Shown: positions 43,239-55,050, counted from the first letter of the stretch. The stretch: 64,000 nucleotides of DNA from Nephrocerus scutellatus (GCA_947095585.1 OX352762.1:45185656-45249655); one strand, 5' to 3'. Made by a program: numbers and translations. The notes: generated from the sequence alone by a model not told the origin.

Positions 43239-43527
43239 AGTTCGCCCTGTTTATACGCCGCTTAATATTTTTCATTCTTATTTTATTTTAAAATTATTGT
43301 TTAAAATTTAATTACCTTAAAAATAAACATGTAGTAGATTAAGTAGTAAAAAATATTGTTTAAAAATAAACAATACCAAAAAAAAGACAATGTAAATACG
43401 TCGGGCCCCTATTGTTGAGCCGACACTTATTAATATTAGTTATAAGTTTAGTTGTAAATCAAAATTGTATATGACTTTAATGTTTAATAAAAATATCTTA
43501 ATCTTAAAAAATCTACCTTTACGTATC

Positions 43528-45450
43528 CACACACAACATCATACTATAAACAAATAAATAAAAGATTGATCTTATCTGAAATATAAAAATTCTTTGATCC
43601 ACTGGGACTTTTAATTTGTGGAAGCTAAAGTTGCACTGGGATGAAAGTCTACCTGTAGAGATTCACACACAATGGCTTGAATTCATTCAGAGACCAACTC
43701 GATCAGATCAGCCAACTTAAATTTAATTGGTTTGTACCAATCAAAACTCCTAAGATCCAACTGCATGGATTCTGAGATGTAAGTCAGAAGGCATATGGCG
43801 CATGTATATATTTGCGAAGCATTGATACAAACGGACGCATATCATCAAATTTGTTATGCGCAAAATGACGTGTAGCGCCGCTGAAGGAGGTATCTTTGCC
43901 AAGACTAGAATTATGCGCAGCAGTCTTGCTGACAGAACTGGTGTAGAGAATCGTAACTCTTCTCGCACTTAAAGAAGTAGAAATATTTTGTTGGACAAAT
44001 TCATCCATTCTATTAGCATTGATCTCATCGGAACCATACCGGTGGACTACATTTATAGCAAATAAAATTACCAAAATACATCTGGGAAAAGCAGCAATGT
44101 GGAAACATGATCCTGCGGACTTAGTATCAAGGGGAGTGTACCCAAAAGACCTCATCAATAACATTCTGGTTTCACGGGCCAAAATTTATTTACTTTTCAA
44201 TGGATAAATGGCCGCAGACAGAACTCAACCTCATAAATGCAATACCTGAACAACGTAACAAATGGGAAACAATGGTTATAAACACTTCTGTAGACTACAC
44301 TAATTTGCTTCGAGTTTTTGGTTTCGTCAACAGATTTTTGCACAACATAAAATCTTTATCCAATAAAATGCACGGTGAATTCACGCCGTTTGAACTTCAG
44401 AAGGTACTGCACACCATTGTGTGCGTAATACAGTCATATAATTTTGCACGTGAGGTTAAAGCCATCGAAAAGGGACTGTCACTTGTCCGCTCTATTCCCT
44501 CGCACCATTTATTGGAAATAATTTGCTGCGGGTGGGTGGCAGAATCCGTCGAGCAATGATACCACATGACACAGTACACCCAATGGTGCTGCCATCTACT
44601 CATCCTTTCTTGATTACCCTCATTGAATACTTCCACCGACAAAATCTACATGCAGGCTGTCAGGCGGTTCATAACATCATTTTTCATCTGTTTTACCACC
44701 AAAACGATTCACATTGAGCTAGTGACAGATTTGCCCACAGATGGATTTTTGGCAGCTCTACGTCGGTTCATCGCAAGAAGAGGAAAATTTTGACCATAGT
44801 CTATGACAATGCTACAAACTTTATTGATGCACAAAGGCAATTGAAGGAACTCCATCAATTATTTTACAACAGCGATACCAACAGAAAAATTATTCAACAG
44901 TTTCTTGAGGATGAAATCAATTGGAAATTTATCCCTCCTCGGTCGCCCCATTTCGGAGGGCTGTGGGAGGCAGCTGTCAAGAGTGTCAAGTACCATCTTT
45001 GTCGAATACTTTACAAAACTTCAATGTTATTTGAGGAGTTAAATACTGTATGTTGTCAAGTTGAATCAATCCTGAACAGCCGACCATTAACACCAATATG
45101 TAATGATCCAAATGATCTCACAGCGTTAACACGACGGCATTTCTTGGTTGGCAGCCCACTCACAACCATCACAGAACCAAACATATTGGATACAACCATT
45201 TCCCAACTTAAACGTCACCAATACATGCAAGAAATGCAACAAACATTCTGGAAACGTTAGAAACATGAATACCTGCATGAACTTCAACATCGCAGAATGT
45301 GGCAAGTTAACAAGCCTAATCTAAAACCCAATGATCTGGTTTTGATTAAAGACAAAAATTTGTCACCACTCAAATGGCCATTAGCACGAGTTTTAGAAAT
45401 CTTCGAAGGTGCTGACAACAAGGTGAGAGTAGCATCAGTCAAAAGCTCAA
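43528..45450 (+). pseudogene. pol: BEL/Pao RT end, RNase H and integrase remnants
   Basis: Just after the Jockey duplication the BEL frame resumes with a HTQHHTINK-like stretch. 44019-44207 has ISSEPYRWTTFIANKI and DPADLVSRGVYPKDL, typical of the BEL RNase H to integrase link. 44523-44717 carries an integrase zinc-binding region (VGGRIRRAMIPHDTVHPMVL, HAGCQAVHNII). The catalytic core is split: LVTDLPTDGFLAALRRFIARR (44720-44790), then TIVYDNATNFIDA and WKFIPPRSPHFGGLWEAAV in 44790-45260. The tail ends near 45450 just before the LTR. Multiple stops and frameshifts. Confidence 0.88.
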
Positions 45451-45475
45451 GCTGAAGCTTTCAACGCGGGGAGAA

Positions 45476-46172
45476 TGTTGATGCTGCAATCATGCATCAC
45501 CCTATATTTTTTAAATTCTCTATATTAACTTCGCGTGCACGTGGCTGGCTGTCTGGCTGGCTGGTCAGATTTGCTGGTCAATTTTTAACCCACTTCCCAA
45601 AGTCTGATTTTTTCACACATGTATATTTTCGTTTTTTGTCAAAATTTCAGAGAGATCGGGCAGCGGGATCGGGGGGCTCCCACACAAATTTTTTAACACA
45701 TGTGTATCTCCGGTGACAACAGTTCTTGAAAAAATTTTGAAGTGAATCTTATATTAATTTTTTCCAAATTTTCCAAATTAACCCGATTCAAACTTTGCAC
45801 ACATATGTTCTCCTTTTAGAGAATTTACATGAAAAATTTTAATTTTTATGGGTTGTTTTTTATTTTTTGCTTTCTAATTTTGAGTTTCTTTCTTTCTTTT
45901 AGTTTATCTTTCTGCTCTGCTCACAACATATTTTGCATTTTTTGAAGCGAGCGCAACAACAACGGTTGAGGCCTGGTTGCTATACTGCCTGACTGAAAGA
46001 GTTCTCAGTTTGCTTCAAGTTCTCAAACGATAAAGATCGGGCTCACTTGCAAATATCAACATGAAACTATATACACAAACATACATATATTAATTAATGA
46101 ATTACTTAACTATACAATACACAATAAAATAAACTATTCTAAAAAAATTGAAAAAGGCTTCAATTTATTACA
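45476..46172 (+). repeat. 3' LTR of the BEL element, carrying a family-G insertion
   Basis: TGTTGATGCTGC at the left, TTTATTACA at the right. Interrupted by a family-G element (45512-45860); without it the LTR is about 350 bp. The right end is followed by GTATC, the target duplication. Confidence 0.88.
45512..45860 (+). mobile_element. Family-G repeat element, copy 3 (short)
   Basis: Edges TAAATTCTCTATATTAACTT and TTTTTATGGGTTGTTTTT as in copy 2, but with only about two to three internal units. Comparing with the uninterrupted 5' LTR (CTATATTTTTATTTATTGC) fixes both ends and shows insertion in a T run. Confidence 0.88.
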
Positions 46173-46177
46173 GTATC

Positions 46178-46590
46178 GCTTGAATATTGCAATTATGTTT
46201 TCCTGAGTATACTTGGGTTGTACAAAAATATATCGGTGACAGGTAGGAAAGTGTATTTTAAACTGATATGTCTGCTCGTTGATTTTTAAATACATTAATC
46301 GGGGTCTCAACTGCGGGGATAAGTTCGTAAGATTATCTCTGATCCTTGTTGCGAAAGTGTTAAGGAATTTATTTCTGAAAATTGTGGGGAACGAGAGAGT
46401 GCTTCTGCAACTAAATACATTACTCTTTCCAGGCTTATATTCCAACTCGTAATTGTACTCTTCTAAAAGCGCTTCCCATCGATTTTGGAGTTATTGTTTT
46501 TGTGACTTAGAGCGTAAGTTAATGTTTGATGGTCGGTAATAGTATATTACATAACGAGCAAGGAAAGTGGAGTTTATCGGCTGAGCTATA
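46178..46590 (-). pseudogene. pol: Errantivirus-like RNase H and connection region fragment
   Basis: On the minus strand, WEALLEEYNYELEYKPGKSN (about 46485-46425) is the RNase H end of gypsy-group pol, followed by FATRIRDNLTNLSPQLRPRL and FPTCHRYIFVQPKYTQENI. The frame stops being useful at the BEL insertion. The protease and RT that should lie upstream are missing between here and gag. Confidence 0.8.
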
Positions 46591-46734
46591 AGCTTGAAGC
46601 ACGAGGCGGTAGCCGAGTGCGGCTATCAAACGAGCACGATGAGCACTTTTCTGCGAGTAATGTACGCTATTTTTCACACGACCAAAACCGGTTTTTCTGC
46701 TAAACCAACGAAGAGTCGCTTAGCCTACAAAATT

Positions 46735-48131
46735 GATGTCGCTAAGGTCAAATTCCATATCTGGACCGGATTGTGATGGTTCGACTTGCTGAAATGTTTC
46801 AGCTTGCTGCTGCATGTAGTTGTTAAGATCGGGGTCGAATACTGCTTCTTCCAAACTTGGCCGTTGGTAAAACGCATATGGGTCGTTGGGGGAGATGTAC
46901 TATGGTTGCAATACGAAGCTTGGGGACTTGCCTGTTGACGGATTCGGGTTGTTAACGTTTATATGAAAATTTCTTTGAATTTTCTGAGAGACTCTATTCT
47001 GGAATGAGGAATTTTTAACTTGTGTCCTTTTTCCAGCATATTTTAAAGGCACGGGGTTATTTTGGTAGTTTATCGCTGAGGACTTTATTGTAGATATTTC
47101 CATAGGTTCCGGTCTTGGTTGGGGTTTAGGTGGACGAGGGGGACCGAAGTTTGAGTTGTTAGGGTAATTGGGGTAATTATTTAGATTGTTCCTATGCTGT
47201 TGTGGCTGCGGAAAAGGAAAAACTGTTGTAATTATGATATTGGGGTTGCGGCAAATATGTTTATCTCGGGGTAAAAAGGTTGCTTCTGAGGTTGAAATCT
47301 CTGAGTGTGACAACGTGGTGCTGGGTGCAAATTAGGGGTTGGCTGTTGCCATTTTCTTGGGTAATTTTGATGATTGTTCGGATATTAGGAACGAAAATTT
47401 TGATTTTCAAGCTTTTGACACAAACTTAAAGCTAGAGGTAGATCTTTTTGTTCTCGCATGCCCAAGAGTCTTGGGAGGTCACCATTAAGACCACGTATAA
47501 ACGTGCCTAGAGCCTTGTCTCTGTATTTACTGGTTAGGAGCTAAAGCTCTGGACCAACGTCCATGCAAGAAATTTTATACAAGATGAAGAACAATTGTTT
47601 AAACATGGATTGATAGAAATCCTGTATAGAAGAACTATTTTGCATTAACGACGTTGATACTCTAGTGTACCCAAGTACCTTTGGTCCGCATAATGGAGCA
47701 AAAGGCATTTGGAAATAGCTTTCCAATTCAAAGGAGTATTATAAGATTCTAAAACTGCATCTGCATTTTCTATTATTTTATTCCTTATAATGCTAAGGAT
47801 GCCATAATACTTTGGTGTGTCCTGGAGGAATTCATAAATTCTTAGGATGCAATCTACACTTTTCGCCAGGAGCTAAGCTCTTCTGGTTTTCCCGAAAATT
47901 CCCGTAGGGATCGGACTATGTCCGGTATTTTGTCGAGTTCATCGATGTTTGCTCTGAATTCAGGGCCTGACCATAGAGTTTACTACTTCTGCGATTATAT
48001 TTAGCAACTCGGGGGAAGGGATTATTGGAGCTTGCGCCTGTTACGGAGTCGGATTTCTTTCAGCAACTCTTTGTTAAGCTTGTGGGGCGTTTAAAACTGG
48101 GGGGCGGATGAGATTGTTAGGATTAGCCATA
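46735..48131 (-). pseudogene. gag: Errantivirus-like gag remnant
   Basis: A start Met is visible at about 48131 (MANPNNLIRPPVLNAPQA). It continues with several stops through a capsid-like region (47726-47541: [20 protein letters not shown]; then [20 protein letters not shown]) to a Pro/Asn-rich tail in 47313-46900 (PPRPPKPQPRPEPMEIST). That tail is characteristic of gypsy-group Gag. The end near 46735 is SGPDMEFDLSDINFVG. No zinc knuckle, as is usual for gypsy Gag. Confidence 0.78.
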
Positions 48132-48627
48132 GTTTATAAATATAAATTATTTAACTTTAATATATTATGGAAACGTAATATTCTGGTAATTGTTTTTAAA
48201 AATAAATAAAATTATATGAATGTATTTCTTACTTCTTGTTGTTTCTTAAATTTGTTATTCGCTCAAGAAACCCATAAGCAATTTTAATAGAAAAATCTTA
48301 GAGTTCTTTTTATCTTTTCTTTTACTTTTTATTTTAGATATTTACTTATTTTTACTCCTCTTTCTTAGATATTCAAGAATTAAAGAGAGAGAAAAAAATT
48401 AGTATTATCTTTTTGTTAATATTTACTAAAGGAATAATTTATTTTATTATATTTAACTGGGGGACCGATTCCAGGGGAGTTTGAACACTTGTCTTGCGGC
48501 TTTCCCTTTTCCACACGCACAACGCGAATTGTGAATCTTATTCGCGCTTATTTGGAACTAGGATTGGTTTTATAACATTTAAATTTTACGCATTTGTACA
48601 CTTTTAAATTATCCTCGGGCGCCCGTT
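48132..48627. other. AT-rich leader of the errantivirus relic
   Basis: Lies between gag and the probable LTR. AT-rich with no reading frame; it contains the run GGGGGACCGATTCCAGGGG near 48461. Nothing else recognisable. Confidence 0.4.
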
Positions 48628-49063
48628 AGGTTTTTCATGCGGAAAAATAAAAAACAAATGAAAAATAATTTTTTCAAAGTTTGAACCGACTTCGTTCTTT
48701 AGTATTTCAAAACTCGACAGACTTAATCTAATTTACCTATACTTATAATAAATGTATCTCAATCGAAATCAGCATTCTGCCGCTGGTGTGTGGCGTTGAC
48801 CTGTGGAAACAAGTCAAAGTATTTGGTGTTGCAAAGTCAGCATACTCTGCCGCTGGCGTGTGTTGTTGCAAAGTCAGCATACTGTCGCTGGTGTGTTAGG
48901 TTGACCTGTGGAAACAAGTCAACGTATTTGGTGTTGCAAAGTCAGCTTACTCTGTCATTGTTGTATTGCTGGCGTGTGGTGTTGCAAAGTCAGCATACTG
49001 ACGCCGGTGTATGGCGTTGACCTGTGGGAATAAGTCAACGTATTTTTTATGTTAACTTATACT
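48628..49063 (-). repeat. Probable 5' LTR of the errantivirus relic with internal tandem repeats
   Basis: On the minus strand it would begin AGTTAGAAGTATAAGTTAAC and end near ACCTAAC, directly before GGGCGCCCGAGG, a possible primer site. Between 48775 and 49035 a unit of about 60-110 bp is repeated (GTTGACCTGTGGAAACAAGT, GTTGCAAAGTCAGCATACT, GCCGCTGGTGTGT). The matching LTR on the other side, near 21590, was not found, so the edges are provisional. Confidence 0.45.
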
Positions 49064-49149
49064 TCTAACTGGTTACAACCAATGTTCCAACCCGGAATTT
49101 AATTTCATTTGGTTAAGAGTTAAAATGCATAAGCAAGACATTTATTACT

Positions 49150-49318
49150 GTTTCATATATGGAAGCCACAACCTAGATGCAACGAATTTGATGCACTGTC
49201 TGACTCAATTTTAAAAATTGTAACTGAAGACCCCTATGCTGAAATCGCCATTGCGGGCGATTTCAATATACACAATTTTAGTTGACTTCCCCACTCTGGA
49301 CAAAAAACACCCGAAGCC
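49150..49318 (+). pseudogene. LINE endonuclease fragment
   Basis: From 49190 the plus strand reads DALSDSILKIVTEDPYAEIA and AIAGDFNIHNFS, where GDFN is a core motif of APE-type LINE endonucleases, then a stop and LPHSGQKTPEA. It is cut off by the family-J repeat at 49319. The matching rest of the element was not found in this window. Confidence 0.75.
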
Positions 49319-50240
49319 CATGTATGAATGTAATTTAACACGTCACCTCTCCGTTCGCTCTCATATACCTTTTCCATAGCATCTTACCAATTAACACGCC
49401 ATTTCCCCATTCCCTTTTACATACCTTTCAGATTTCATTTTGCTTTCTACAATTTGAGCAAGAATTGCTTGATCAGTCTTTGAATTGCAATTTCCAATTT
49501 TAGAATTGGGTAATAACAATTACCTTTTGCTTGTGAAATTTGTTTTAAGCTCAGCTTTGCTTATTGCAAAGCTGCAATAGCTTTGTAGATACGTTTTGCT
49601 ATTTTATGCTCACTTTAGCTTATTGCAAAACTGCAATATCTTGTAATCAATTTGGCCTATTTACTATTGTGAAATTCTTTAAATGTTTACCTTTGCATAT
49701 TGCAAGGTTGCAATATCTAGTTCTAAGTAAACCAATAATGTAATAATTGCTATGTAATTAGTTTTTAGTAATAAATAGAAGACGCAATAAAAAAATCATC
49801 AGAATTTGTGTGCGTTTAATTTTTTTCCTCTCACGCAAATCCAACGCGACAACTGGGGCCCATGCAGATAAAAATCCGATAAACTATCCGGTATTATCAT
49901 AAAAATAATAAGTTCGTTAATTGTGCATAGTAGTGAAATTGCTACAAGTCTTCAAAATAAACACGCGACCAATTGGGCAAATAAAAATCTGATAAGCCGA
50001 TCCGATGAAATTGCTACCAATACAAGTCGTCAACATAAGAGCACGACCAAGCAAGCAAAACACCCTACAAACAGGAAAAAGAGGAAAAAACCAGCGCATA
50101 CAGAGATAAAGTGCGCGATTGCACTATCGCTAAAAATTGAAACATAAGAACACGGCAATCTAAATCTGATACAGCTGTACCGAGTCAACTGTGGCGGAAC
50201 CCGTACCACGAGTAAGCTGCAACAAGCCAAAAGGGAAACT
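49319..50240 (+). repeat. Family-J LTR-type repeat, copy 1: LTR plus leader
   Basis: 49319-49853 has LTR-like edges (TGTATGAATG at 49321; ...CGCGACAAC before TGGGGCCCATGCAG) and includes GCTCAGCTTTGCTTATTGCA. 49854-50150 looks like a leader with repeated phrases (GAAATTGCTACAAGTC, GAAATTGCTACCAATACAAG). An inverted copy lies at 56254-55581 and continues at 51065-50940. No protein is attached to either copy, so the superfamily is open. Confidence 0.7.
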
Positions 50241-50524
50241 CACGGACCAACCAACGCAACTACAGGAGATGTCTAAACTCATCATATTGTAAGCCATCCA
50301 TTATCATAGTACATACTATTATATTAAAACAAGTATAACAAAATAACAAAAAAATTTCTCGACTTGCAAAAATTACGTAGTATTTTAGATTTAAAAATAA
50401 TTCTGAGCTTATATTATTAAATCCTAACATATTTGACTGACGAATAAGTATAGTATTCAAAATAAAAAGCAAAGAGTAATTCTGAATCACAGAGTGTAGA
50501 AACATTATTTAGCAATTCTTTGTA
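50241..50524. other. AT-rich DNA, nothing recognised
   Basis: No repeat partner or coding similarity seen. Confidence 0.4.
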
Positions 50525-50939
50525 TTCCTTTTTTATTTTATGCCCAATTTTTTTCTTCATCGGCATACCCTCAAGGTGTTTAAACCCTCATAATGTATTA
50601 AGGAGCGAACGAGGAGATGTCGATGTGCATGCATTTTGAATGCCTGCGGGTCATATTAATGCGGAAATACAGAGCTTGGTTAAGCATTTCACACTCGTGT
50701 TGTGCGACTAAAGAAATAGTCTCTAAACTTAACAGTACGTCCGAAGATGGACTTGACGGTATACTGATGATTATTTAGAGCGCCACGATTATTGCGGTTG
50801 AATTCAAGGAGAGGTGGCATGCAACTGGATATTTCTCTTGAGCATCCCTGGTAGAACAACCGATAAAACAGTGACAAGCATGAAATATTCCTGCGGCGTT
50901 CGAGCGAATCTATTGATGTCAATAAATCAATAATATTTA
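50525..50939 (-). pseudogene. LINE C-terminal fragment (CR1 group)
   Basis: Minus-strand 50922-50689 includes RRRNISCLSLFYRLFYQGC, CMPPLLEFNRNNRGALNNHQ and DYFFSRTTRVWN, parallel to the ends of the LINEs at 32285 and 35805. Downstream of it (left) is the 3' UTR. It is a 5'-truncated copy of about 0.4 kb sitting beside the second family-J copy. Confidence 0.75.
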
Positions 50940-51065
50940 CTTTATCTCTGTATGCGCTGGTTTTTTCCTCCTTTTCCTGTTTGTAGGGTGTTTTACTTGC
51001 TTGGTCGTGTTCTTATGTTGACGACTTGTATTGTACCAATTTCATCGGATGGCTTATCAGATTTT
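50940..51065 (-). repeat. Family-J copy 2, inner part (leader)
   Basis: Reverse complement of about 49980-50105 (shared: TGTTTGTAGGGTGTTTT, TTGGTCGTGTTCTTATGTTG). It ends at CTTATCAGATTTTT, where family G is inserted; the sequence resumes at 55581 with ATTTGCCCAATTGGTCGCG. Confidence 0.85.
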
Positions 51066-51156
51066 TAAATTCTCTATATTAACTTCACTTGCCCGTGGGG
51101 GCCGGCCGGGTGGCTGGCTGTGCACACTAAATCTTGTGATCAATTTTTAACCCACT

Positions 51157-54100
51157 TCTTCATCATCATATTTGGCTCTACAACCGGGGTCCGGTCCTGG
51201 CCTCCCGTAAAAAGTCTCTTCACCGGTCCCGATTTCGAGCCGATGTCATCCAGTTTGGCATCCCTAAACTCTGAGCGTCCTGGTCTACGCCATCCTTCAA
51301 GCGTAGGCTTGGCCGGCCTCGCTGTCGTGTTCCATAAATACTACCGCAAAGGACTTTCCGAGCAGGATCCTCTTCGCTCATGCGAGCTAGGTGTCCTGCC
51401 CACCGGAGCCTACCGAGATTAATTTTCTTCACGATGTCGACATCGCGGTAACGCTCGTAGATCTCATCAATATAGAGTCTCCGGAATCGTCCTTCCTCAC
51501 ATACGGGGCCAACAATTCTCCGTAAGACTTTTCTCTCGAACGCGGCTAAGAGGTCAGAATGCTTTTTGCTAAGCACCCAAGTCTCGGATCCATATGCAAG
51601 TACTGGTATGACCATTGTCTTATATATATGCAGCTTGGATGTTATGGTTAAGTTCATGGATTTAAAGAGTCTTGATAGGCTATAGTAGGCTTTCTTGGCT
51701 TTAAGCAACCGTGCACGTATTTCTGGTTCCATGCTGTTATCGGCTGCTATAGTTGACCCGAGATAGTTAAAGGATTGCACTTCTTCAAATTCGCGCTCCA
51801 CTATCTGAATTGAGGGACCAATGTTGGATCTTCTACCCGCAGACGTGGCCACCATGTACTTTGTTTTGCTCTCATTTATGTGCAGTCCCAGATTTCGTGC
51901 CGCCTGCTCTATCTGGATGAAAGCTTCCTGTACAGCTTATTGGTTTCTACCAACGATGTCAATATCGTCTGCGTAAGCCAGTATCTGAGTGGACTTATAG
52001 AGGATTGTTCCTCTCGCCGTTACGTCAGAGTCTCGGATCACTTTCTCCAACGCCAGGTTGAAGAGGACGCAGGCCAGTCCATCCCCTTGTCGGAGCCTGT
52101 TATAGATGTTGAATGGGCTTGATAGTGATCCGGATATTTTTACATGGCTTATAACATTGGTCATGGTCAACCTACATAGTCGTGTCAGTTTATTTGGAAT
52201 GCCGAATTCTCTAATGGCTTTATAAATTTCTACTCTGGCTATGCTATCATAGGCGGCTTTAAAGTCTATAAAAAGAAGTGAAGTGAGTTTTGAAACTCTA
52301 GACATTTTTCCATCACCTTCCTTAGGGTGTAAATCTGATCAGTTGTTGATTTGCCTGGGATGAAGCCACAGTGGTATGGACCAATGATGACTTTAGCGTA
52401 TGGGGCTATACTGTCCTGAAGGATAGAGGAGAAAATCTTATACTTATACTCAACAACGTTATACCACGATAATTGCTGCATTTTGTGATATCTCCCTTCT
52501 TATGTATGGGGCACAGGATGCCTCTTCGCCAGTCTTCTGGCATAACTTCTTCTTCCCATAATTGCACTATTATTTCATGAATTGCTTGGTGTAATGTGGG
52601 GCCTCCTATTTTTATCAGTTCCACTGGGATCCCATCAGATCCCGGGGCCTTATTATTTTTGAGCCGATTTATCGCTCTGCTAACTTCGACTATGCTCGGT
52701 GGCGGCAGCATAGTATGATCTTCGGTCATTGGTGGAGCCTCCAATTCCTCAGTTAGCTGGCCATTAAGTAACTCATGAAAGTGCTCTTCCCATCGCTATA
52801 AGATACCTTTAAGATCGGCGATCAGATTACCCTCTTTGTCTTTGCAGTATGTGTAACGCGGTGTATATTGCGTCATACCGCGGACCCTTTGGTAGAACTT
52901 CCGCGCCTGGTGCGGTCCTTGCTCTCTGTACTGTTCCAGTTCACGGACGAGATTCTTCTCCCAGGCTGCTTTCTTTCGCCGGTGAACTGTTTCTTCATAT
53001 CTTCTGAGCTCTTTATATTCATCTTCGCATGCCCGCGTTCTATGAGATTGTTGCATTGTTCGGTAAGCAACATTCTTACGTTCAGTCGCTAGCTTACATT
53101 CGTCATCGAACCAGTCGTTTCGATCTCTACGACTACTGCCTAAGATGGAGTCAGCAGTACTAATGACAGTATTCTTAAGGCGTGTCCATTTCTCTTCTAC
53201 GCCCGACATCTCAGCCCCAGGACTTACTCTCCCTGCATTTAGGACGAGTCCTATCGCTTGACAGTAGTTGTTTATGGTCTCTTCATTGCGAAGGGCAGCC
53301 GTGTTGACTCGAATCTGATTCGCGGATGCAGTCTTCCGTGATGATGCAATCCGCGCTCGGAGCACCATACCAACAAGATAGTGGTCCGAGTCGACGTTGG
53401 CACCTCGATACGTTCGTACCGTCATCAGGTTCGGGTTGTGGCGGCGGTCTATCAACACGTGGTCTATCTGGTTGCGAGTGGCTCCATCGGGAGATACCCA
53501 GGTGGCTTTGTGGATATTTTTACGCGCAAACCTTGTACTCGCAACGACCAAATTATTGCTTGCTGTCATCTCTATGACTCGTTGTCCATTGTCATTAGTG
53601 TTCTCGTGTAAGCTATGGATGCCAATGTACTGCCTGAATACTGGCTCCCTACCTATTTTAGCATTCATATCCCCCAGAATGATTTTTACATCATACTGAG
53701 GGCAGGCATGGAGTTCCCGTTCGACTGATTCAAAGAATTCTTCTTTTTCATCGTCTGGGGAATCCTCTGTAGGTGCGTGAACGTTTATGAGGCTTATGTT
53801 TTTAAATTTGCCCCGTACGCGAAGGGTGCATAGCCGTTCATTAACTGCATTAAAGCCGATAACGGTGGGTTTCATTCTTTTGCTGACTAGAAACCCCACC
53901 CCGAGCACATGATGTCTTGCATGACAGCTGTAATAAATGTCATATTCTGATTTTTGTAAGACACTATTCCCTGTCCATCGCATCTCCTGAATTGCTGTTA
54001 AGTCAGCATTATATTTGGACAAGGTATCGGCTAGCTGCTGTGCAGCTCGAGCTCTATACAGTGAGCATACGTTCCATGAGAAAATTCTTAAATCGTTTAG

Positions 54101-54290
54101 CCGTTTTCGTTGCCGTGGTCGTCGTCGTTCATCAGTGTATCCGAGGCTGATTTTGGGTTCCGTAATAATAAATTTTTTACAGGCGAGGTTATTAGACTCG
54201 CGCCAACCTTAATTTGAAGGGACTAGCCCGATCATTCAGCTTTTCCTGCATTGGAGGAAAATTACCAGCGGCCACCACGTGGAGGTTTGT
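51157..54290 (-). mobile_element. LINE with endonuclease and RT, nearly complete, inactivated
   Basis: Minus strand. The endonuclease begins near 54125 (LRIFSWNVCSLYRARAAQQL) and is open in 54022-52796 (AIQEMRWTGNS, INVHAPTED, ILGDMNAKIG, DSDHYLVGMV). A single TAG near 52796 separates it from RT in the same frame (52744-52406: NNKAPGSDGIPVELIK, GDITKCSNYRGITLL). A frameshift follows, then GPYHCGFIPGKSTTDQI, LLFIDFKAAYDSI, RQGDGLACVLFNLAL and the catalytic ILAYADDIDIVGR. The C-terminus (51855-51220) has FNYLGSTIAADN and RLRWAGHLARMSEEDP. The 3' tail is a short TGA repeat. The clade is uncertain. Confidence 0.9.
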
Positions 54291-54335
54291 TCGCAAGTTC
54301 AGTTCGCAAATGCAACGTTAAACTGAAACCACGAG

Positions 54336-55050
54336 AGCAAATGAAACGAGACATAAAGGTTTTATGCTTAATTCAACTTACTTACTTATTTACTGAATTG
54401 TATTTTTATTGATGTCGTTTTTTGTTGTCGATATCAACTTACAGATAGAACAACAAGTTTTCACAATATTCTGTAATTTGGCGTTTTCATAAAGTAGTTC
54501 AGAGCAGTCAAAGAGTTCTCAAGAAAAATGCTCGTGTTTCTTATTTGCTCAGAGTATGAGCATGCTAGAGCACTAGAGCAGAATAAAATGATCTTAGCAT
54601 TTTCAAATTTGACATCTAATGTCAAATGTCAAATAAACAAAAAACAACCCATAAAAATTAAAATTTTTCATCTAAATTCTCTAATCGCAGAAATTGACAT
54701 GGGAGCCCCTCGATCCTGGGACATTTTTTTTTTTATTGTAGGAGAAAATCATCGAAACAGACATTTGACATCAGATGTTAAAATTGAAAATGCTCAGATC
54801 ATTTTATTCTGAGCACTTAGAGCACGCTCATACTCTGAGCAAATAAGAAACACGAACATTTATCTTGAGAACTCTTTGACTGCTCTGAACTAATTTATGA
54901 AAACGCGAAATGACAGAATATTGCGAAAACTTGTTGTTCTATCTGTAAGTTGATATCAAAACAAAAAACGACATCAATAAAAATAAAATTCAGTAAATAA
55001 AAATGTAAGTTGAATTAAGCATAAAACATTTATGTCTCGTTTCATTTGCT
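54336..55050. mobile_element. Foldback/long-TIR element, about 715 bp
   Basis: The left arm (54336-54628) starting AGCAAATGAAACGAGACATA and the right arm (54760-55050) ending TATGTCTCGTTTCATTTGCT are inverted copies of about 290 bp with modest divergence. Between the arms lies a piece of family G (about 54640-54725, starting AACAACCCATAAAAATT). No coding capacity and no clear target duplication. Confidence 0.88.

Larger units (their letters stand above)
38600..43513 (+). mobile_element. Jockey-clade LINE, near full length, nested in BEL pol
   Basis: Flanked by the perfect 14-bp duplication TACCTTTACGTATC (38586-38599 and 43514-43527). It begins GCAGTCATCATCGAGCGCTC, as Jockey-group elements often do, has a 5' UTR, ORF1 with zinc knuckles, ORF2 with endonuclease and RT, a 3' UTR and an A-rich end (ATCTTAATCTTAAAAAATC). 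A small number of frameshifts and stops shows fairly recent death. The BEL RT reading resumes directly after the right duplication. Confidence 0.93.
24231..46172 (+). mobile_element. BEL/Pao LTR retrotransposon expanded to 21.9 kb by nested insertions
   Basis: LTR ends TGTTGA...TTACA; the 5' LTR is split by a Helitron (24231-24491 and 30624-30678). Then follow gag (30763-34558, interrupted), protease and RT pieces (37632-38599), RNase H and integrase pieces (43528-45450), and the 3' LTR (45476-46172). Nested inside are the Helitron, three family-G elements, a CR1-group LINE, a truncated LINE end, tandem repeats and a Jockey LINE. Removing these leaves a recognisable but frame-broken BEL internal region. 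Confidence 0.9.

Noticed and set aside
53326..54212. Plus-strand ORFs of 65-100 codons
   Set aside because: Shadows of the minus-strand LINE endonuclease frame.
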